Shown in pieces: positions 8,636-18,245 of a stretch of 48,398 bases of DNA (position 1 is its first letter; every line of letters starts with the position of its first letter). The notes beneath the pieces were generated by a model. The model was not told the origin of the DNA. It made no database searches and saw only the letters and a list, made by a program, of their open reading frames with translations. The position numbers and the translations under genes were made by a program. This stretch comes from Bacteroidales bacterium UBA1794 (GTDB lineage Bacteria; Bacteroidota; Bacteroidia; Bacteroidales; Bacteroidaceae): assembly GCA_002315435.1 (NCBI GenBank), contig DCFW01000039.1, forward strand, positions 1-48,398, read 5' to 3'.

Positions 8636-10051
8636 TCATTTAACACGTTTCTTATCCTTTTTACTCCAATGCATTCCTAAACGTAACGGACTGACAAAGG
8701 CCGCCAATAGAGCAAATGATGTCCCTAAATACAGGCAATAGATACTAGCCTCAGTATGCGAAGCTACTAGACTGAAAATAAATGCTACAAAGGTGGTGCC
8801 TAATGTCTGACCAAGCAAACGAGCTGTCCCAATCATACCACTAGCTCCTCCACCCCTATTTACCGGAGAGGATGTAACAATTACATTATTATTAGGTGTC
8901 TGAAATAGTCCGAATCCTATACCACAAAGCATCAACCTCCATACAATATCAATATCCGACGGATTCTGGGGCAGTAATGTCATCATATACATACCAACAG
9001 CAAAACTGATCATCCCCACGCATCCCAACAATCCGGGATGGACTCTCTCTACTAAATAGCCTGCCAAGGGAGCCGCTACTAATGTTGCCAATGGCCAAGG
9101 TGTAAGCAATAAGCCTGTTTCAACGATACTGAGATGCATCGAATTCTGGAAGAAAAACGGCAAAGAAACCATTCCCAGCATCTGCGCTGCAAATGAACAA
9201 ATGCTTGTAAAAACAGACATAGACAAAATAGGTATGCGAAGCAGATCCACCGGAAGCAACGGAGCTTCTCTTTGTCTTTCTCGATGCCAATAATATAATG
9301 CAACAAATACTAAAGCAATCAGTTGCAAAGCTATATATCTTGTATTTTCATGATGTGCAAAACCATCCAATGAATATATCAACAAACCAAAGGTCAATGC
9401 GTTTGCCAAAGCACCTAGCTTATCAAACTTCTCTTTTATTCTATACTCCTTTCTGGGTAGGTATTTATAACCAAAGACTAAGGCAATAATACCTAAAGGT
9501 ATATTCACTACAAAAAGCCATTGCCATGTAGCAACGGATAAAATGGCACTTGCTATTGACGGACCCGCAACTGCAGAGACAGAGACGGCCATAGCATTTA
9601 TCCCCATACCTCTACCTAAATGTTTACGAGGATAAATAGTGCGTAACTGTCCTTGATTCACACTAGTCAAAGCTGACGCTCCTAACCCTTGGCACATACG
9701 AGCAATCACCAATATCCAAAAAGAACTTGAAAGAGCACAAAACAAAGAAGAAAGCGTGAATACAAAAATACCACTTAAATATACTTTTCTAAATCCATAA
9801 ATATCTCCTAAAGATGAGAATGCTAATAATGAAACCACAATAGCAAGCTGATACGCATTGACGATCCATATCGTGTTTGTTGGGGACATTGAAAATTCTT
9901 TAGCCAACGAAGGCAAGGCTACATTAACAATGTTTACATCCAGGCAGGACATTCCTATTGCCAATATCGTAGATAATATAGCCCAGACACGTTGCGGCAT
10001 TGGCAAACCATCTGGTTGTTCTAAATTTAATGTTGCAATCTCTTTATTCAT
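8636..10051 (-). CDS. MFS transporter, DHA2 (EmrB/QacA-like) family, 14 TM segments
   Basis: This 471-aa inner-membrane proton antiporter probably exports drugs or other toxic compounds. The N-terminus shows SCLDVNIVNVALPSL, typical of the first DHA2 segment. Motif A follows (GSLGDIYGFRKVYL, with S-S-L before GD), and the WQWLFVVNIPLG signature comes after the fifth segment. About fourteen hydrophobic segments can be counted. No adaptor or outer-membrane partner is adjacent, so it may act alone. The substrate is unknown. Confidence 0.88.
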   Translation of the reverse strand: MNKEIATLNLEQPDGLPMPQRVWAILSTILAIGMSCLDVNIVNVALPSLAKEFSMSPTNTIWIVNAYQLAIVVSLLAFSSLGDIYGFRKVYLSGIFVFTLSSLFCALSSSFWILVIARMCQGLGASALTSVNQGQLRTIYPRKHLGRGMGINAMAVSVSAVAGPSIASAILSVATWQWLFVVNIPLGIIALVFGYKYLPRKEYRIKEKFDKLGALANALTFGLLIYSLDGFAHHENTRYIALQLIALVFVALYYWHRERQREAPLLPVDLLRIPILSMSVFTSICSFAAQMLGMVSLPFFFQNSMHLSIVETGLLLTPWPLATLVAAPLAGYLVERVHPGLLGCVGMISFAVGMYMMTLLPQNPSDIDIVWRLMLCGIGFGLFQTPNNNVIVTSSPVNRGGGASGMIGTARLLGQTLGTTFVAFIFSLVASHTEASIYCLYLGTSFALLAAFVSPLRLGMHWSKKDKKRVK

Positions 10052-10076
10052 TACTATTCACATTATAACGCATAAA

Positions 10077-10104
10077 CCCTACAAGATCTCCACCTTGCAG
10101 GGTC
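10077..10104 (-). other. Imperfect hairpin in the DHA2 transporter leader
   Basis: ACCCT-CAAG and CTTG-AGGGT arms around ATCTCCA, with one mismatched position, lie between the predicted promoter (10160-10191) and the start codon (10051). It could be a leader structure. No T-run follows on the minus strand. Confidence 0.3.
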
Positions 10105-10159
10105 TACACATAAACTAAACTAAAACTATTTTCTCTTACGAGTTTCACAACTCTAGGTG

Positions 10160-10191
10160 CAAATTTAATATCATTTTCTCAGACAAACAAA
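10160..10191 (-). promoter_or_regulatory. Likely promoter of the DHA2 transporter gene
   Basis: On the minus strand TAAATTTG (10167-10160) matches the -7 consensus. TTTG (10191-10188) lies 20 bp upstream, and another TTTG lies at 16 bp. The implied 5' leader is about 100 nt. Confidence 0.42.
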
Positions 10192-10311
10192 AAAATATCA
10201 ACTAAATTGTTTTTTTTATCTATGAATGAGAACATTTTTGGTCAATCAAATGTCTTCTATAAATAAAACGACATACATATACTCAATAATCAAGAAAAGG
10301 GAAAGTTACCC

Positions 10312-11643
10312 TTAAGACGGAAAAGAAATAGAAAATATTGTGTGAACATTCTCTTCTGACTCCACTAATATTTCAGCCTTGTAGATACTCAATATTTTAC
10401 AAGAAAGAGTTAATCCTATCCCTGTACCGGAATAGGAACGCGTATTAGACGCTCTATAAAATGATTGAAATATCCCAGACAATTCGTCCTTTGGGATACC
10501 TATTCCATAATCTTCAATTTCAATGCAAGGAATATTATTATTTACTTTGAGCCGAAGATCAACATGGTCATTGGAATATTTACACGCATTACTAATAAAA
10601 TTTTGTATAGCTACGCGCAGTAAATAAGGGTTAGCATTTAAAACTAACGATGTATGGTCAACTACAAGATTGGAAAACACCACCCGATTATTGGATTGGG
10701 CTAACTCCGAAAGGAATTCATCAAGCTCAATCGGTAAAAGTTCTTGACTCAATAGTTCCTTATCGTGCCTGGATAGAAACAATAGATGCTTAATCAATTG
10801 TGACAAGCGCTTACTCTCAGTTGAAATACGCTCTAACGACTCAACATACTCCTGAGGAGATCGTTCTTTCATTAAAATAATTTCACACTCACCTTGAATA
10901 GCTGTCAAAGGATTGTTTAACTCATGCGAAGCTGAATTCACGAATGATTTTTCCGATTTGAATGCCTCATTTATACGATCAAGCATCTCATTGAGTGTGT
11001 GTATTAAATCGTCTAATTCATCTTTATTACCACTCTCATTAAGTTTTACATTCAAATTGTTTCCTCTTATTTGCTTCAAATTTTGCAACAAAGACTTCAA
11101 AGGCTCCAATATTTTCCCCGAATATAAACGCCCCATCATGAATGTTATCAAAATACTAACCAACAACAATATCATAGATAAAAGCAATGTATGCTGCTGT
11201 ATTTTGTAACCATAACCATTATGAGCCATCACAAATACTAAGAAGTTTCCTTGATTGTCAGGATAATAAAGTGCAGCACCGCATAATCCTCCTTTTGAAA
11301 AAGCTATAGGTTCTCCATTATAGATAACCTTTTGCTGTTCAGGGGAAAGATATTTATTCAATGAATCTTTAAGCGATTTCGCACTATCGCAATTAAGAAG
11401 CACCTCACGTGCCTGAGGAAGTAATGCTTTATATTTCTGTTCAATAAGTTGGTAGCTTTTAATATTCATTTCATCTTTCTCCCAATGCTTTTGTGCAGTG
11501 AGATAAGCCTTATCACACAGATTTACATCAAATAATTTATTGATGTATCTGGATGTAAAGATATAAAATACCAGTACAATGAATAAAGTAATGCCAAAAG
11601 TAATACTAGTATAAAATAACGTTATTTTTGCACCGATTCTCAT
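10312..11643 (-). CDS. Sensor histidine kinase of a metal-type two-component system
   Basis: This 443-aa membrane kinase has TM1 at about 7-30, a periplasmic sensor region at 31-150 and TM2 at about 152-171. A HAMP-like linker follows, then HisKA with the phospho-acceptor H240 (SASHELNNPLT). The HATPase_c domain has N, G1 and G2 boxes (NACKYS, DYGIGIP, GTGIGLTLS). The layout is CusS-like. The downstream position after the response regulator and the heavy-metal RND operon suggests that it senses the pump substrate. The periplasmic region has two cysteines and no obvious His/Met cluster, so the ligand is not evident. Confidence 0.9.
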   Translation of the reverse strand: MRIGAKITLFYTSITFGITLFIVLVFYIFTSRYINKLFDVNLCDKAYLTAQKHWEKDEMNIKSYQLIEQKYKALLPQAREVLLNCDSAKSLKDSLNKYLSPEQQKVIYNGEPIAFSKGGLCGAALYYPDNQGNFLVFVMAHNGYGYKIQQHTLLLSMILLLVSILITFMMGRLYSGKILEPLKSLLQNLKQIRGNNLNVKLNESGNKDELDDLIHTLNEMLDRINEAFKSEKSFVNSASHELNNPLTAIQGECEIILMKERSPQEYVESLERISTESKRLSQLIKHLLFLSRHDKELLSQELLPIELDEFLSELAQSNNRVVFSNLVVDHTSLVLNANPYLLRVAIQNFISNACKYSNDHVDLRLKVNNNIPCIEIEDYGIGIPKDELSGIFQSFYRASNTRSYSGTGIGLTLSCKILSIYKAEILVESEENVHTIFSISFPS

Positions 11644-11654
11644 TGAACTATTTT

Positions 11655-12338
11655 TTATTGATCAGCCATCATATATCCTACTCCTACCACGGTATGCACC
11701 AACTTACGAGGAAAGTCCTTATCAATTTTTACTCGCAAGTAATTGACATATACATCTACGATATTGGTATTTGTATCAAAATTCTTATCCCACACATCTC
11801 TTAATAATGTAAGACGGCTGATAGCAACTCCTTGATGAGATAGTAAATATTCCAGCAATCTATATTCCTTTACCGTGAGATCTATATCTTCCGTTCCACG
11901 ATGAGCTTTATGAGTATAACAATTCAGGACCAGATCAGCACATTTTAGTTCTATCAGGACGTCCGAAGCGCTTACTGTACGGCGCTGCAATGCTTTGATA
12001 CGAGCTTCCAATTCTTGAAAGCTGAAAGGTTTCACCAAATAGTCGTCTGCACCGGCATCCAGACCACGTACAATGTCATCCGTTGTCCCCAATGCAGTAA
12101 GCATAATGACAGGAACTTGATATCCAAATTTTTGGCGAAACTGCTTACACAGATCCAAGCCATTGAGCTTTGGCATAATTATATCAAGAATCAGGAAATC
12201 AAACTGACCAGTTTGAGCCAAGTTCCATCCATTCTCTCCATCATATGCCACAGATACATTGTGACCGAATTCATTAAGTCCTCTCTTAATAAATGACGCT
12301 ATATTCACTTCATCTTCTACTAACAATACATTGGCCAT
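11655..12338 (-). CDS. OmpR/PhoB-family response regulator
   Basis: This 227-aa protein has an N-terminal receiver with phospho-acceptor D52 in LILDIIMP and the conserved lysine in DDYLVKPFS. The C-terminal winged helix ends in HTVVGVGYMM, as in CusR, PhoB and OmpR. It lies between the RND pump gene and the kinase gene, 11 bp before the kinase, so the pair is surely co-expressed. A minus-strand TATCTTTG (12367-12360) just upstream may give it its own promoter besides readthrough from the pump genes. Confidence 0.92.
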   Translation of the reverse strand: MANVLLVEDEVNIASFIKRGLNEFGHNVSVAYDGENGWNLAQTGQFDFLILDIIMPKLNGLDLCKQFRQKFGYQVPVIMLTALGTTDDIVRGLDAGADDYLVKPFSFQELEARIKALQRRTVSASDVLIELKCADLVLNCYTHKAHRGTEDIDLTVKEYRLLEYLLSHQGVAISRLTLLRDVWDKNFDTNTNIVDVYVNYLRVKIDKDFPRKLVHTVVGVGYMMADQ

Positions 12339-12359
12339 AATTACAGATATTAGTTATTG

Positions 12360-12367
12360 CAAAGATA
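12360..12367 (-). promoter_or_regulatory. Possible internal promoter before the response regulator
   Basis: TATCTTTG on the minus strand fits the -7 element and sits in the 33-bp gap between the RND gene and the regulator gene. The -33 region overlaps the end of the pump gene and is weak. Confidence 0.3.
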
Positions 12368-12371
12368 CAAT

Positions 12372-15300
12372 TTATAATTTACGTTGTTTCAATATTCCAT
12401 GTTTATCATACAGCATTTTGCTATATACGACCTCAATGATCAAAGGAAAAACAAATAATACAAAAAATGTTGCTCCAATCAATCCGCCTATAATAACAAT
12501 AGCTAATGGCCGCTGTGACTCCGAGCCTATTCCATGACTCGTTGCCGCCGGTAACAAACCTATTGTAGCCATTGCTGCTGTCATGACAACAGGACGCACT
12601 CTTGATCGAACTCCGTTCTTAACAGACTGTGCTAACGGTACTTTTTCTCGAAGGTTTTGTTTGATGTCGGATATCATAATTACACCATTTTGTATACAAA
12701 TTCCAAACAAAGCTATAAAACCTATTCCCGCCGATATTGAAAAATTAAAATTAGTAATCAGCAATGCCAGTATTCCGCCGACAGCGGCAAAGGGAACATT
12801 ACACAATACCAAAGCAGCATCACGTACATTAGAAAACATAACAAATAGGATGATGAAAATAATGATAATACTTATAGGTACTACTTGCGCCAAACGATTG
12901 ACGGCTCTCTGTTGATTCTCAAAATCACCAGCCCAATTGAGATAATAACCCGATGGCAATTTCACTATTTTATTCACTTTCTTCTGAGCTTCAGCAACAG
13001 CAGATCCCATATCTCTGCCACGAATGGAGAACTTAACAGCACAGAACCGCTCATGATGTTCACGGAAAATAAGTAACGGTCCTGTAATAGTATGTATCTC
13101 AGCCAATTCTTTAATCGGAATCATCGTACCATTCATTGCGGGTACCAAGATCTTACCGATCTGATCTTCATTCTCTCTATACTCTGGCTTGTATCTCACG
13201 ACAATATTAAATTTACGCTCATCTTCATACATTTGTGAAGCAGCCTTACCTCCTATTGCCATTTCTATAATAGATTGCACATCTTCCTTGGATACCCCAT
13301 AACGAGCCAATTTGCCTTCATCAAGTTCAACACGTAACTCCGGTTGACCGATGTTGCGCACAACACCAAGATCCTCAATGCCTTTAACAGTCTTCAGCAC
13401 TTTATAAATTCGATCTGCAGTATGCTCTGATGCATAAAGGTTTTGTCCAAAGATTTTTACAGCAATAGAACCTTTTACTCCGGAAGCCGCCTCTTCAACA
13501 TTATCTGAAATAGGTTGTGAAAAATTGAAATCAGTACCTGGATAGATTGAAAGAGATTTCTGCATTTTTTCAATAAGTTCTTCTTTCGTCAAATGACTCT
13601 TCCAATCCTTTTCCGGATAAATATCAACATGAAACTCTACATTATAAAATCCTGTAGGATCCGTTCCATCATTCGGTCGTCCTGTTTGCGAAAGAACTTG
13701 TTTCACCTCTGGAAAAGAAGACAATTTCTTTCTCATTTGATTAGCCAGTGTCACGGATTCATTCAGTGAAATACTTTGCGGCAGAGTTGCGCGAATATAA
13801 ATAGATCCTTCATTCAGCTCAGGTAAAAATTCAGAACCAAGAAATGAAAACATAAATAGTCCGATAACAGCAGCTACACACGCTGAAATTATTGTCACTT
13901 TACGATGCCTATAACATCTGTCAAAAAAAGACATGGAATGCACATTAATGAAATGCACAAATCTATTATTTTTCTCTCGCACGTTCTTTTTTAATAACAA
14001 TGATGACATTACCGGCACCAAAGTAAGAGTAAAAATAAGTGCACCTAATAATGCAAAACCTAATGTATAAGCCAAAGGTGAAAACATTTTTCCTTCAACT
14101 TTTTGAAATGAGAATATTGGAATAAGTGCAGTGATAATTATCAACTTCGAGAAAAATACAGCTTTGGCCTTATCCTTAGCTGTATTCCTAATCAATCCTA
14201 ATTTAGACATTCTATTGAATGCGGGCATACCAACCTGCTTCGCTTTCTTATCAAGCGCGACAAATACACCTTCGACCATAACAACAGCACCGTCTATAAT
14301 AATACCAAAGTCTATCGCTCCCATCGACAGCAAATTAGCAGACATGCCCATTAGCCGCAAACAAATGAACGCAAACAGTAAAGCCAAAGGTATTACCATT
14401 GATACAGTGATAGTTGTACGCCAATCACTCATAAACAGAAAAACGATACAAGTTACCAAGATAATACCCTCAAGCAGATTGTGAGTCACCGTGTGTACAG
14501 CTAGATGTACTAAATCTTCACGATCATAAAATGGTACAATCTTTACATCTTTGGGTAATGAAGTTTTAGTGATCTCGGTTATTTTCGTTTTTAAAGCTTT
14601 TATAACAGCACCGGGATCTTCACCTTTTCGCATCAAAACAATACCTTCGACCACATCATTTTCATTCATTCGTCCCACCTGGCCTAAACGTGGTAAACAA
14701 GATTCATGAACGTCAGCTAATTGCCCGACTAAAATAGGAGTACCTTTTATATTTTTGACAACAACATTCTTAAGTTCATCAAGATTATTTATCACACCAA
14801 TCCCCCTGACAACATACGCTTGCGAACTTTTAGTAATGACATCGCCACCCACATTGATATTACTTTTGGCTATAGCGTTGTAAAGCTCAAGTGATGTGAT
14901 ACCATACTCATTTAATTTATGAGGGTCTGCGCTCACTTCAACAGTTTTAATTTCACCACCAAAGCTCACAATATCAGCAACTCCCGGAACTGAACGTAAA
15001 TTACGTTCAATGGTCCAATCTTGTATTGTTTTGAGTTCACGTACCGATCGGGTATTACTCCTCAACGTATAACGATAAATTTCTCCTGTCGGCCCAGTAA
15101 GCGGTTGCACATCAGGGCTCACCCCATCAGGCAAATTGGCGTCATTAAGCAAATTATATACCTGTTGACGAGCCATAAAATCATTTACATGATCATCAAA
15201 CATCACATTCACTACTGAAAGCCCAAATAAAGTGGTAGAACGAATATCTGTTTTCTTCTCTACCGCATTCATTGCAATTTCAACAGGTATTGTGATAAAT

Positions 15301-15497
15301 TTCTCCACTTCTTCCGCACTACGCCCCGGCCATTGTGTTATAATTGTAACATTTGTGTTTGTGACGTCAGGAAAAGCATCTATTGGAGTGTTCTCAAAAG
15401 AAAATACACCGGCTATAATGGCGATAAGTGTGCAGAAGAAGATGAAGAACTTATTTTTTAGTGAAAACGCAACTATATTATCAATAAACTTATGCAT
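12372..15497 (-). CDS. Heavy-metal efflux RND pump (CzcA/CusA family)
   Basis: This is the inner-membrane proton-driven pump of a tripartite exporter, 1041 aa. The fourth membrane segment reads MGAIDFGIIIDGAVVMVE, with D396, D402 and E409. This is the proton-relay signature that separates the heavy-metal (HME) branch from drug pumps. Two large periplasmic loops and twelve membrane segments are apparent. Whether it exports copper/silver or zinc/cobalt/cadmium cannot be settled by eye. It follows the adaptor gene after 15 bp and precedes the regulator genes. Confidence 0.93.
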   Translation of the reverse strand: MHKFIDNIVAFSLKNKFFIFFCTLIAIIAGVFSFENTPIDAFPDVTNTNVTIITQWPGRSAEEVEKFITIPVEIAMNAVEKKTDIRSTTLFGLSVVNVMFDDHVNDFMARQQVYNLLNDANLPDGVSPDVQPLTGPTGEIYRYTLRSNTRSVRELKTIQDWTIERNLRSVPGVADIVSFGGEIKTVEVSADPHKLNEYGITSLELYNAIAKSNINVGGDVITKSSQAYVVRGIGVINNLDELKNVVVKNIKGTPILVGQLADVHESCLPRLGQVGRMNENDVVEGIVLMRKGEDPGAVIKALKTKITEITKTSLPKDVKIVPFYDREDLVHLAVHTVTHNLLEGIILVTCIVFLFMSDWRTTITVSMVIPLALLFAFICLRLMGMSANLLSMGAIDFGIIIDGAVVMVEGVFVALDKKAKQVGMPAFNRMSKLGLIRNTAKDKAKAVFFSKLIIITALIPIFSFQKVEGKMFSPLAYTLGFALLGALIFTLTLVPVMSSLLLKKNVREKNNRFVHFINVHSMSFFDRCYRHRKVTIISACVAAVIGLFMFSFLGSEFLPELNEGSIYIRATLPQSISLNESVTLANQMRKKLSSFPEVKQVLSQTGRPNDGTDPTGFYNVEFHVDIYPEKDWKSHLTKEELIEKMQKSLSIYPGTDFNFSQPISDNVEEAASGVKGSIAVKIFGQNLYASEHTADRIYKVLKTVKGIEDLGVVRNIGQPELRVELDEGKLARYGVSKEDVQSIIEMAIGGKAASQMYEDERKFNIVVRYKPEYRENEDQIGKILVPAMNGTMIPIKELAEIHTITGPLLIFREHHERFCAVKFSIRGRDMGSAVAEAQKKVNKIVKLPSGYYLNWAGDFENQQRAVNRLAQVVPISIIIIFIILFVMFSNVRDAALVLCNVPFAAVGGILALLITNFNFSISAGIGFIALFGICIQNGVIMISDIKQNLREKVPLAQSVKNGVRSRVRPVVMTAAMATIGLLPAATSHGIGSESQRPLAIVIIGGLIGATFFVLFVFPLIIEVVYSKMLYDKHGILKQRKL

Positions 15498-15512
15498 GAT
15501 TTTCTATTTTTA

Positions 15513-16622
15513 TTATTGTGCATCCAACGCATTATAGACAAGCAAAGCATTTTTATTTATCACAAGATCACCTTCCTTCAAACCTGAAGAAATAAAAGCA
15601 TGTCTGCTTGTCTGCTTGGTAACCTCAACTTCTCTTGTCTCTAATCTATTATGATCGGCAACAACAACCACAAAGTTTTTTCCGTTTTCAAAGATCAATG
15701 AATGCGAGTCAACACAAGGCATCTCTTCTCCTTTTTGATTGCCCTCTACATATACGTTGGCAAGCATTCCTGGCTTCAATAAATATTGCTTATTTGAAAG
15801 ACTTATGCGTACACTCATTGTTTTACTTTCTTCATCAAGCATATTATACACCTTTTCAATTTTTCCACTGAATTCTTTGTCAGGATATGCTAATGTAGTA
15901 ATTTTGACAGGCATACCTTGATGCACTTTGCTTATGTCGCTCTCATATACATTTGCAACAACCCACACATTATTCAAGCCGGAAATAGTAAATATAGGGC
16001 CATCGGGTTGGACTTGCATTTGAGCATTCACATTCTTTTGTACGATAAAACCTGAAACAGGAGCTTTAATAGCATACATGGCATTCGACGACAGATGATA
16101 GATTGAATAAATTTGATGTATACGTTTCAGCTCAGCCATGGCATTGGCAACATCTTGCTTAGCAGACATTACATCCTTTTGCGAAGCTAAACCAGAAGCA
16201 AACATATCTTTAGTGGCACTTAAATTGCGCCGTGCAAGAATTAATTGTTGCTGCCCCTCTTCTCTTTGTTTACCGTAGTCTGCTACATCGCTGCTGCGAA
16301 TAACAGCCAGTACACTTCCTTTTGTCACATAATCGCCTAATTCACCATGAATAGTTGTAACGACCCCTCCAAACATAGGTATAACAGGAGCCACTTCTTT
16401 CTGATTAAAGTCAACCTTTCCATTGAGAGTTAATTCATCCGAAATCGGACGGTTATGTACCGTGTCTACTGATACCACACGTCTAAGACTATCAGTCAAC
16501 AACATTCCTTGCTGAGTCTGATTTTCGGTCTCTTTATGTGCACTGCAACTCGCTAATAAAACAGTACAAATTGAGAAAATCAATGCATTACGGTTCATCA
16601 TATATAATTTTTTATCTTTCAT
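15513..16622 (-). CDS. RND periplasmic adaptor lipoprotein (CzcB/CusB-like)
   Basis: This 369-aa membrane fusion protein has a lipobox LLASC (C26), so it is probably lipid-anchored in the inner membrane. The barrel-sandwich halves are seen at GGVVTTIHGELGDYVTKGSVLAVI and the AIKAPVSGFIVQKNV segment. The helical hairpin with Q-rich heptads lies between them, and a C-terminal membrane-proximal domain ends the protein. Starts at residues 8 or 9 (MM) are alternatives. It begins 2 bp after the TolC gene. Confidence 0.9.
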   Translation of the reverse strand: MKDKKLYMMNRNALIFSICTVLLASCSAHKETENQTQQGMLLTDSLRRVVSVDTVHNRPISDELTLNGKVDFNQKEVAPVIPMFGGVVTTIHGELGDYVTKGSVLAVIRSSDVADYGKQREEGQQQLILARRNLSATKDMFASGLASQKDVMSAKQDVANAMAELKRIHQIYSIYHLSSNAMYAIKAPVSGFIVQKNVNAQMQVQPDGPIFTISGLNNVWVVANVYESDISKVHQGMPVKITTLAYPDKEFSGKIEKVYNMLDEESKTMSVRISLSNKQYLLKPGMLANVYVEGNQKGEEMPCVDSHSLIFENGKNFVVVVADHNRLETREVEVTKQTSRHAFISSGLKEGDLVINKNALLVYNALDAQ

Positions 16623-16624
16623 TA

Positions 16625-17899
16625 TTAATATCCAAATACTGTTTTTCCAATCGTCTCATTAATTGCTTCCATCTTTAAAAATACATCCTTACGTGTATCA
16701 TAAAGTTGAAGGCATGTATTCTTATAGCTTTCGTAATAGTCTAAAAACTCAAGCATATTGATATTGCGCTTCGTAAAATTATCAATTGATCCTGTCAACA
16801 ACTTAGAAAAATTGCACTCAACTGTTGTATCAGATGATTGATAAAGGTTTGTAGCATTCTTCCACTGCTGATAAGCTGAAAATAATTCAGAATGTGCTTT
16901 TTGAATGGCCTCATCATTCTCTGTATAACTTTGTTCAACATTAAACTTTGCAGCTTTTATATTTCCCTGATTACGATCAAATATAGGTATAGACATTCCT
17001 ACACCTATAGCGACATAATTATTAATAAAACTGCCGGTACGATCATAGCTTCCTTTTATAGAAAAACTCGGAGCTGCCAAAGCCTTTTGTAAGCTTAGAT
17101 TTGCTTTAGAAGACTTGATGCCCGCTTGAGCCAATTTCAAGTCTGGACGATCAACTAGCAATGTATCCATTGATTCATAGGTGATAGAAGATAATTTTAA
17201 ATTCTTCAATGCCTGTTCATCAATTTTTGGTATAATAACAACGGACGCTGGACATCCCAACAGCAGATTCAATTCTTGCCTATCAGCAACCAATTGATTT
17301 TCCACATCATTTTTCTCTTTCTTGAGTGCCATCAATTCGACCTCTAGACGTGATTTCTCAAGCAATGAGACATTTCCTTTACTTTGTTGTACAGCAATAG
17401 CTTGGATTAACTTTGAAAGTGAAACAATCTCTTGATCATATACCTTTGTGGTTTGTGTCATAAAATAAATATCAATAAACTGACGATTCATTTCACCATA
17501 AAGAGTCCTTATAACCTCCTCATATTGATATTTTGCCATTTCAACATTAACTTTTTCGACGAGAATTTGTTTGTTACGCTGTCCTGCCAATTTTATTTCT
17601 TGCTCCACTTCAACAGTTTGTTCACTTGTTTTTCCAAAATCAAAAAACTTCTTAGTTATACTATTATACAAGTTCTCTTCAACTGAGATCACCGGATTAT
17701 CGTAAAGCCTTGCTTGTAATACTTGAGCTTCTGCTTGGCTAACATCATAGCGTTTTGCTATTAATGTAAGATTGCGATCAAGAAACATTTTCTTGGCTTC
17801 AGAAAGCGACAAACTAATTTGATTATCCTTACTTAGAGCATGAATAGAATCTATTGAAAGTAATGCCGCAATGAATATGAATATTACTTTTTTCATCAC
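16625..17899 (-). CDS. TolC-family outer-membrane efflux protein
   Basis: This 424-aa protein has a signal peptide (residues 1-22, MMKKVIFIFIAALLSIDSIHA). Two repeated coiled-coil/beta halves are typical of outer-membrane factors of the CusC/CzcC type. It begins with LSLSEAKKMFLDRNLTLIAKRYDVSQAEAQV and contains a second repeat near DTLLVDRPDLKLAQAGI. As first gene of the metal-efflux operon it supplies the outer-membrane channel for the adaptor and pump encoded downstream. Confidence 0.9.
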   Translation of the reverse strand: MMKKVIFIFIAALLSIDSIHALSKDNQISLSLSEAKKMFLDRNLTLIAKRYDVSQAEAQVLQARLYDNPVISVEENLYNSITKKFFDFGKTSEQTVEVEQEIKLAGQRNKQILVEKVNVEMAKYQYEEVIRTLYGEMNRQFIDIYFMTQTTKVYDQEIVSLSKLIQAIAVQQSKGNVSLLEKSRLEVELMALKKEKNDVENQLVADRQELNLLLGCPASVVIIPKIDEQALKNLKLSSITYESMDTLLVDRPDLKLAQAGIKSSKANLSLQKALAAPSFSIKGSYDRTGSFINNYVAIGVGMSIPIFDRNQGNIKAAKFNVEQSYTENDEAIQKAHSELFSAYQQWKNATNLYQSSDTTVECNFSKLLTGSIDNFTKRNINMLEFLDYYESYKNTCLQLYDTRKDVFLKMEAINETIGKTVFGY

Positions 17900-17916
17900 T
17901 ATTATTTTTTCAGTGG

Positions 17917-17945
17917 CAAAATTATCCTGTTTTTTCCCTACCGAA
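17917..17945 (-). promoter_or_regulatory. Possible promoter of the heavy-metal efflux operon
   Basis: TAATTTTG on the minus strand (17924-17917) fits the -7 element, with a TTCG (17945-17942) about 17 bp upstream. The transcript would begin about 17910, ten bases before the ATG of the TolC gene. The weak -33 box fits a promoter that needs activation by the response regulator, but that is inference. Confidence 0.35.
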
Positions 17946-18059
17946 CCATGATTCCAATTACAATACCCTTATATAAGATTAGAAAATGATTAGTTCAACT
18001 ACAAACATTCATGCAAAAGCAGATTCTGAGAATAAATATCTTTAAATAATCTGCAAAAA

Positions 18060-18090
18060 TTGATTTTTGGAACAAAAAGTACTATCTTTG
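18060..18090 (+). promoter_or_regulatory. Plus-strand promoter-like sequence with no gene downstream
   Basis: TTGA (18060-18063), a 19-bp spacer and TATCTTTG (18083-18090) fit the Bacteroides sigma-70-type consensus. No plus-strand coding sequence follows for more than a kilobase; the D-LDH gene downstream is on the opposite strand. Confidence 0.4.
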
Positions 18091-18096
18091 CCCACT

Positions 18097-18210
18097 GAAA
18101 ATACATTGAGTAGAAGATAGGAACGAAATTACATAGCCCCCTTTACACAATAAACATAATTATCAAAAAAATCCCTGTTCATCTGATTTCTCAGAGGAGC
18201 AGGGATTTAC
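18097..18210 (+). ncRNA. Candidate small RNA
   Basis: A transcript from the promoter-like sequence at 18060-18090 would run about 115 nt. It would end in the strong hairpin at 18169-18208, followed by ACTTTTCTT. No known RNA family (6S, SRP, tmRNA, RNase P) is recognisable. The hairpin is better placed as a terminator for the opposite strand, so the RNA remains a hypothesis. Confidence 0.3.
18165..18208 (-). terminator. Terminator of the D-LDH gene
   Basis: On the minus strand AAATCCCTGCTCCTCTGA pairs with TCAGATGAACAGGGATTT (one mismatch, one G-U) across a four-base loop, followed by seven T residues. It lies about 40 bp after the D-LDH stop codon. Confidence 0.8.
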
Positions 18211-18245
18211 TTTTCTTCCCCTTTACAAAAGAGGAAAACTTTTTA

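Larger units (their letters stand above)
17900..18245. other. Intergenic region between efflux operon and D-LDH gene
   Basis: It holds the efflux operon promoter (about 17917-17945, minus), a plus-strand promoter-like sequence at 18060-18090, a possible small RNA at 18097-18210 and the D-LDH terminator. The rest is AT-rich, with no coding frame worth calling. Confidence 0.6.

Noticed and set aside
18169..18208. Bidirectional terminator serving the efflux operon
   Set aside because: The efflux operon is transcribed away from it on the minus strand, so it can serve only the D-LDH gene and a possible plus-strand RNA.
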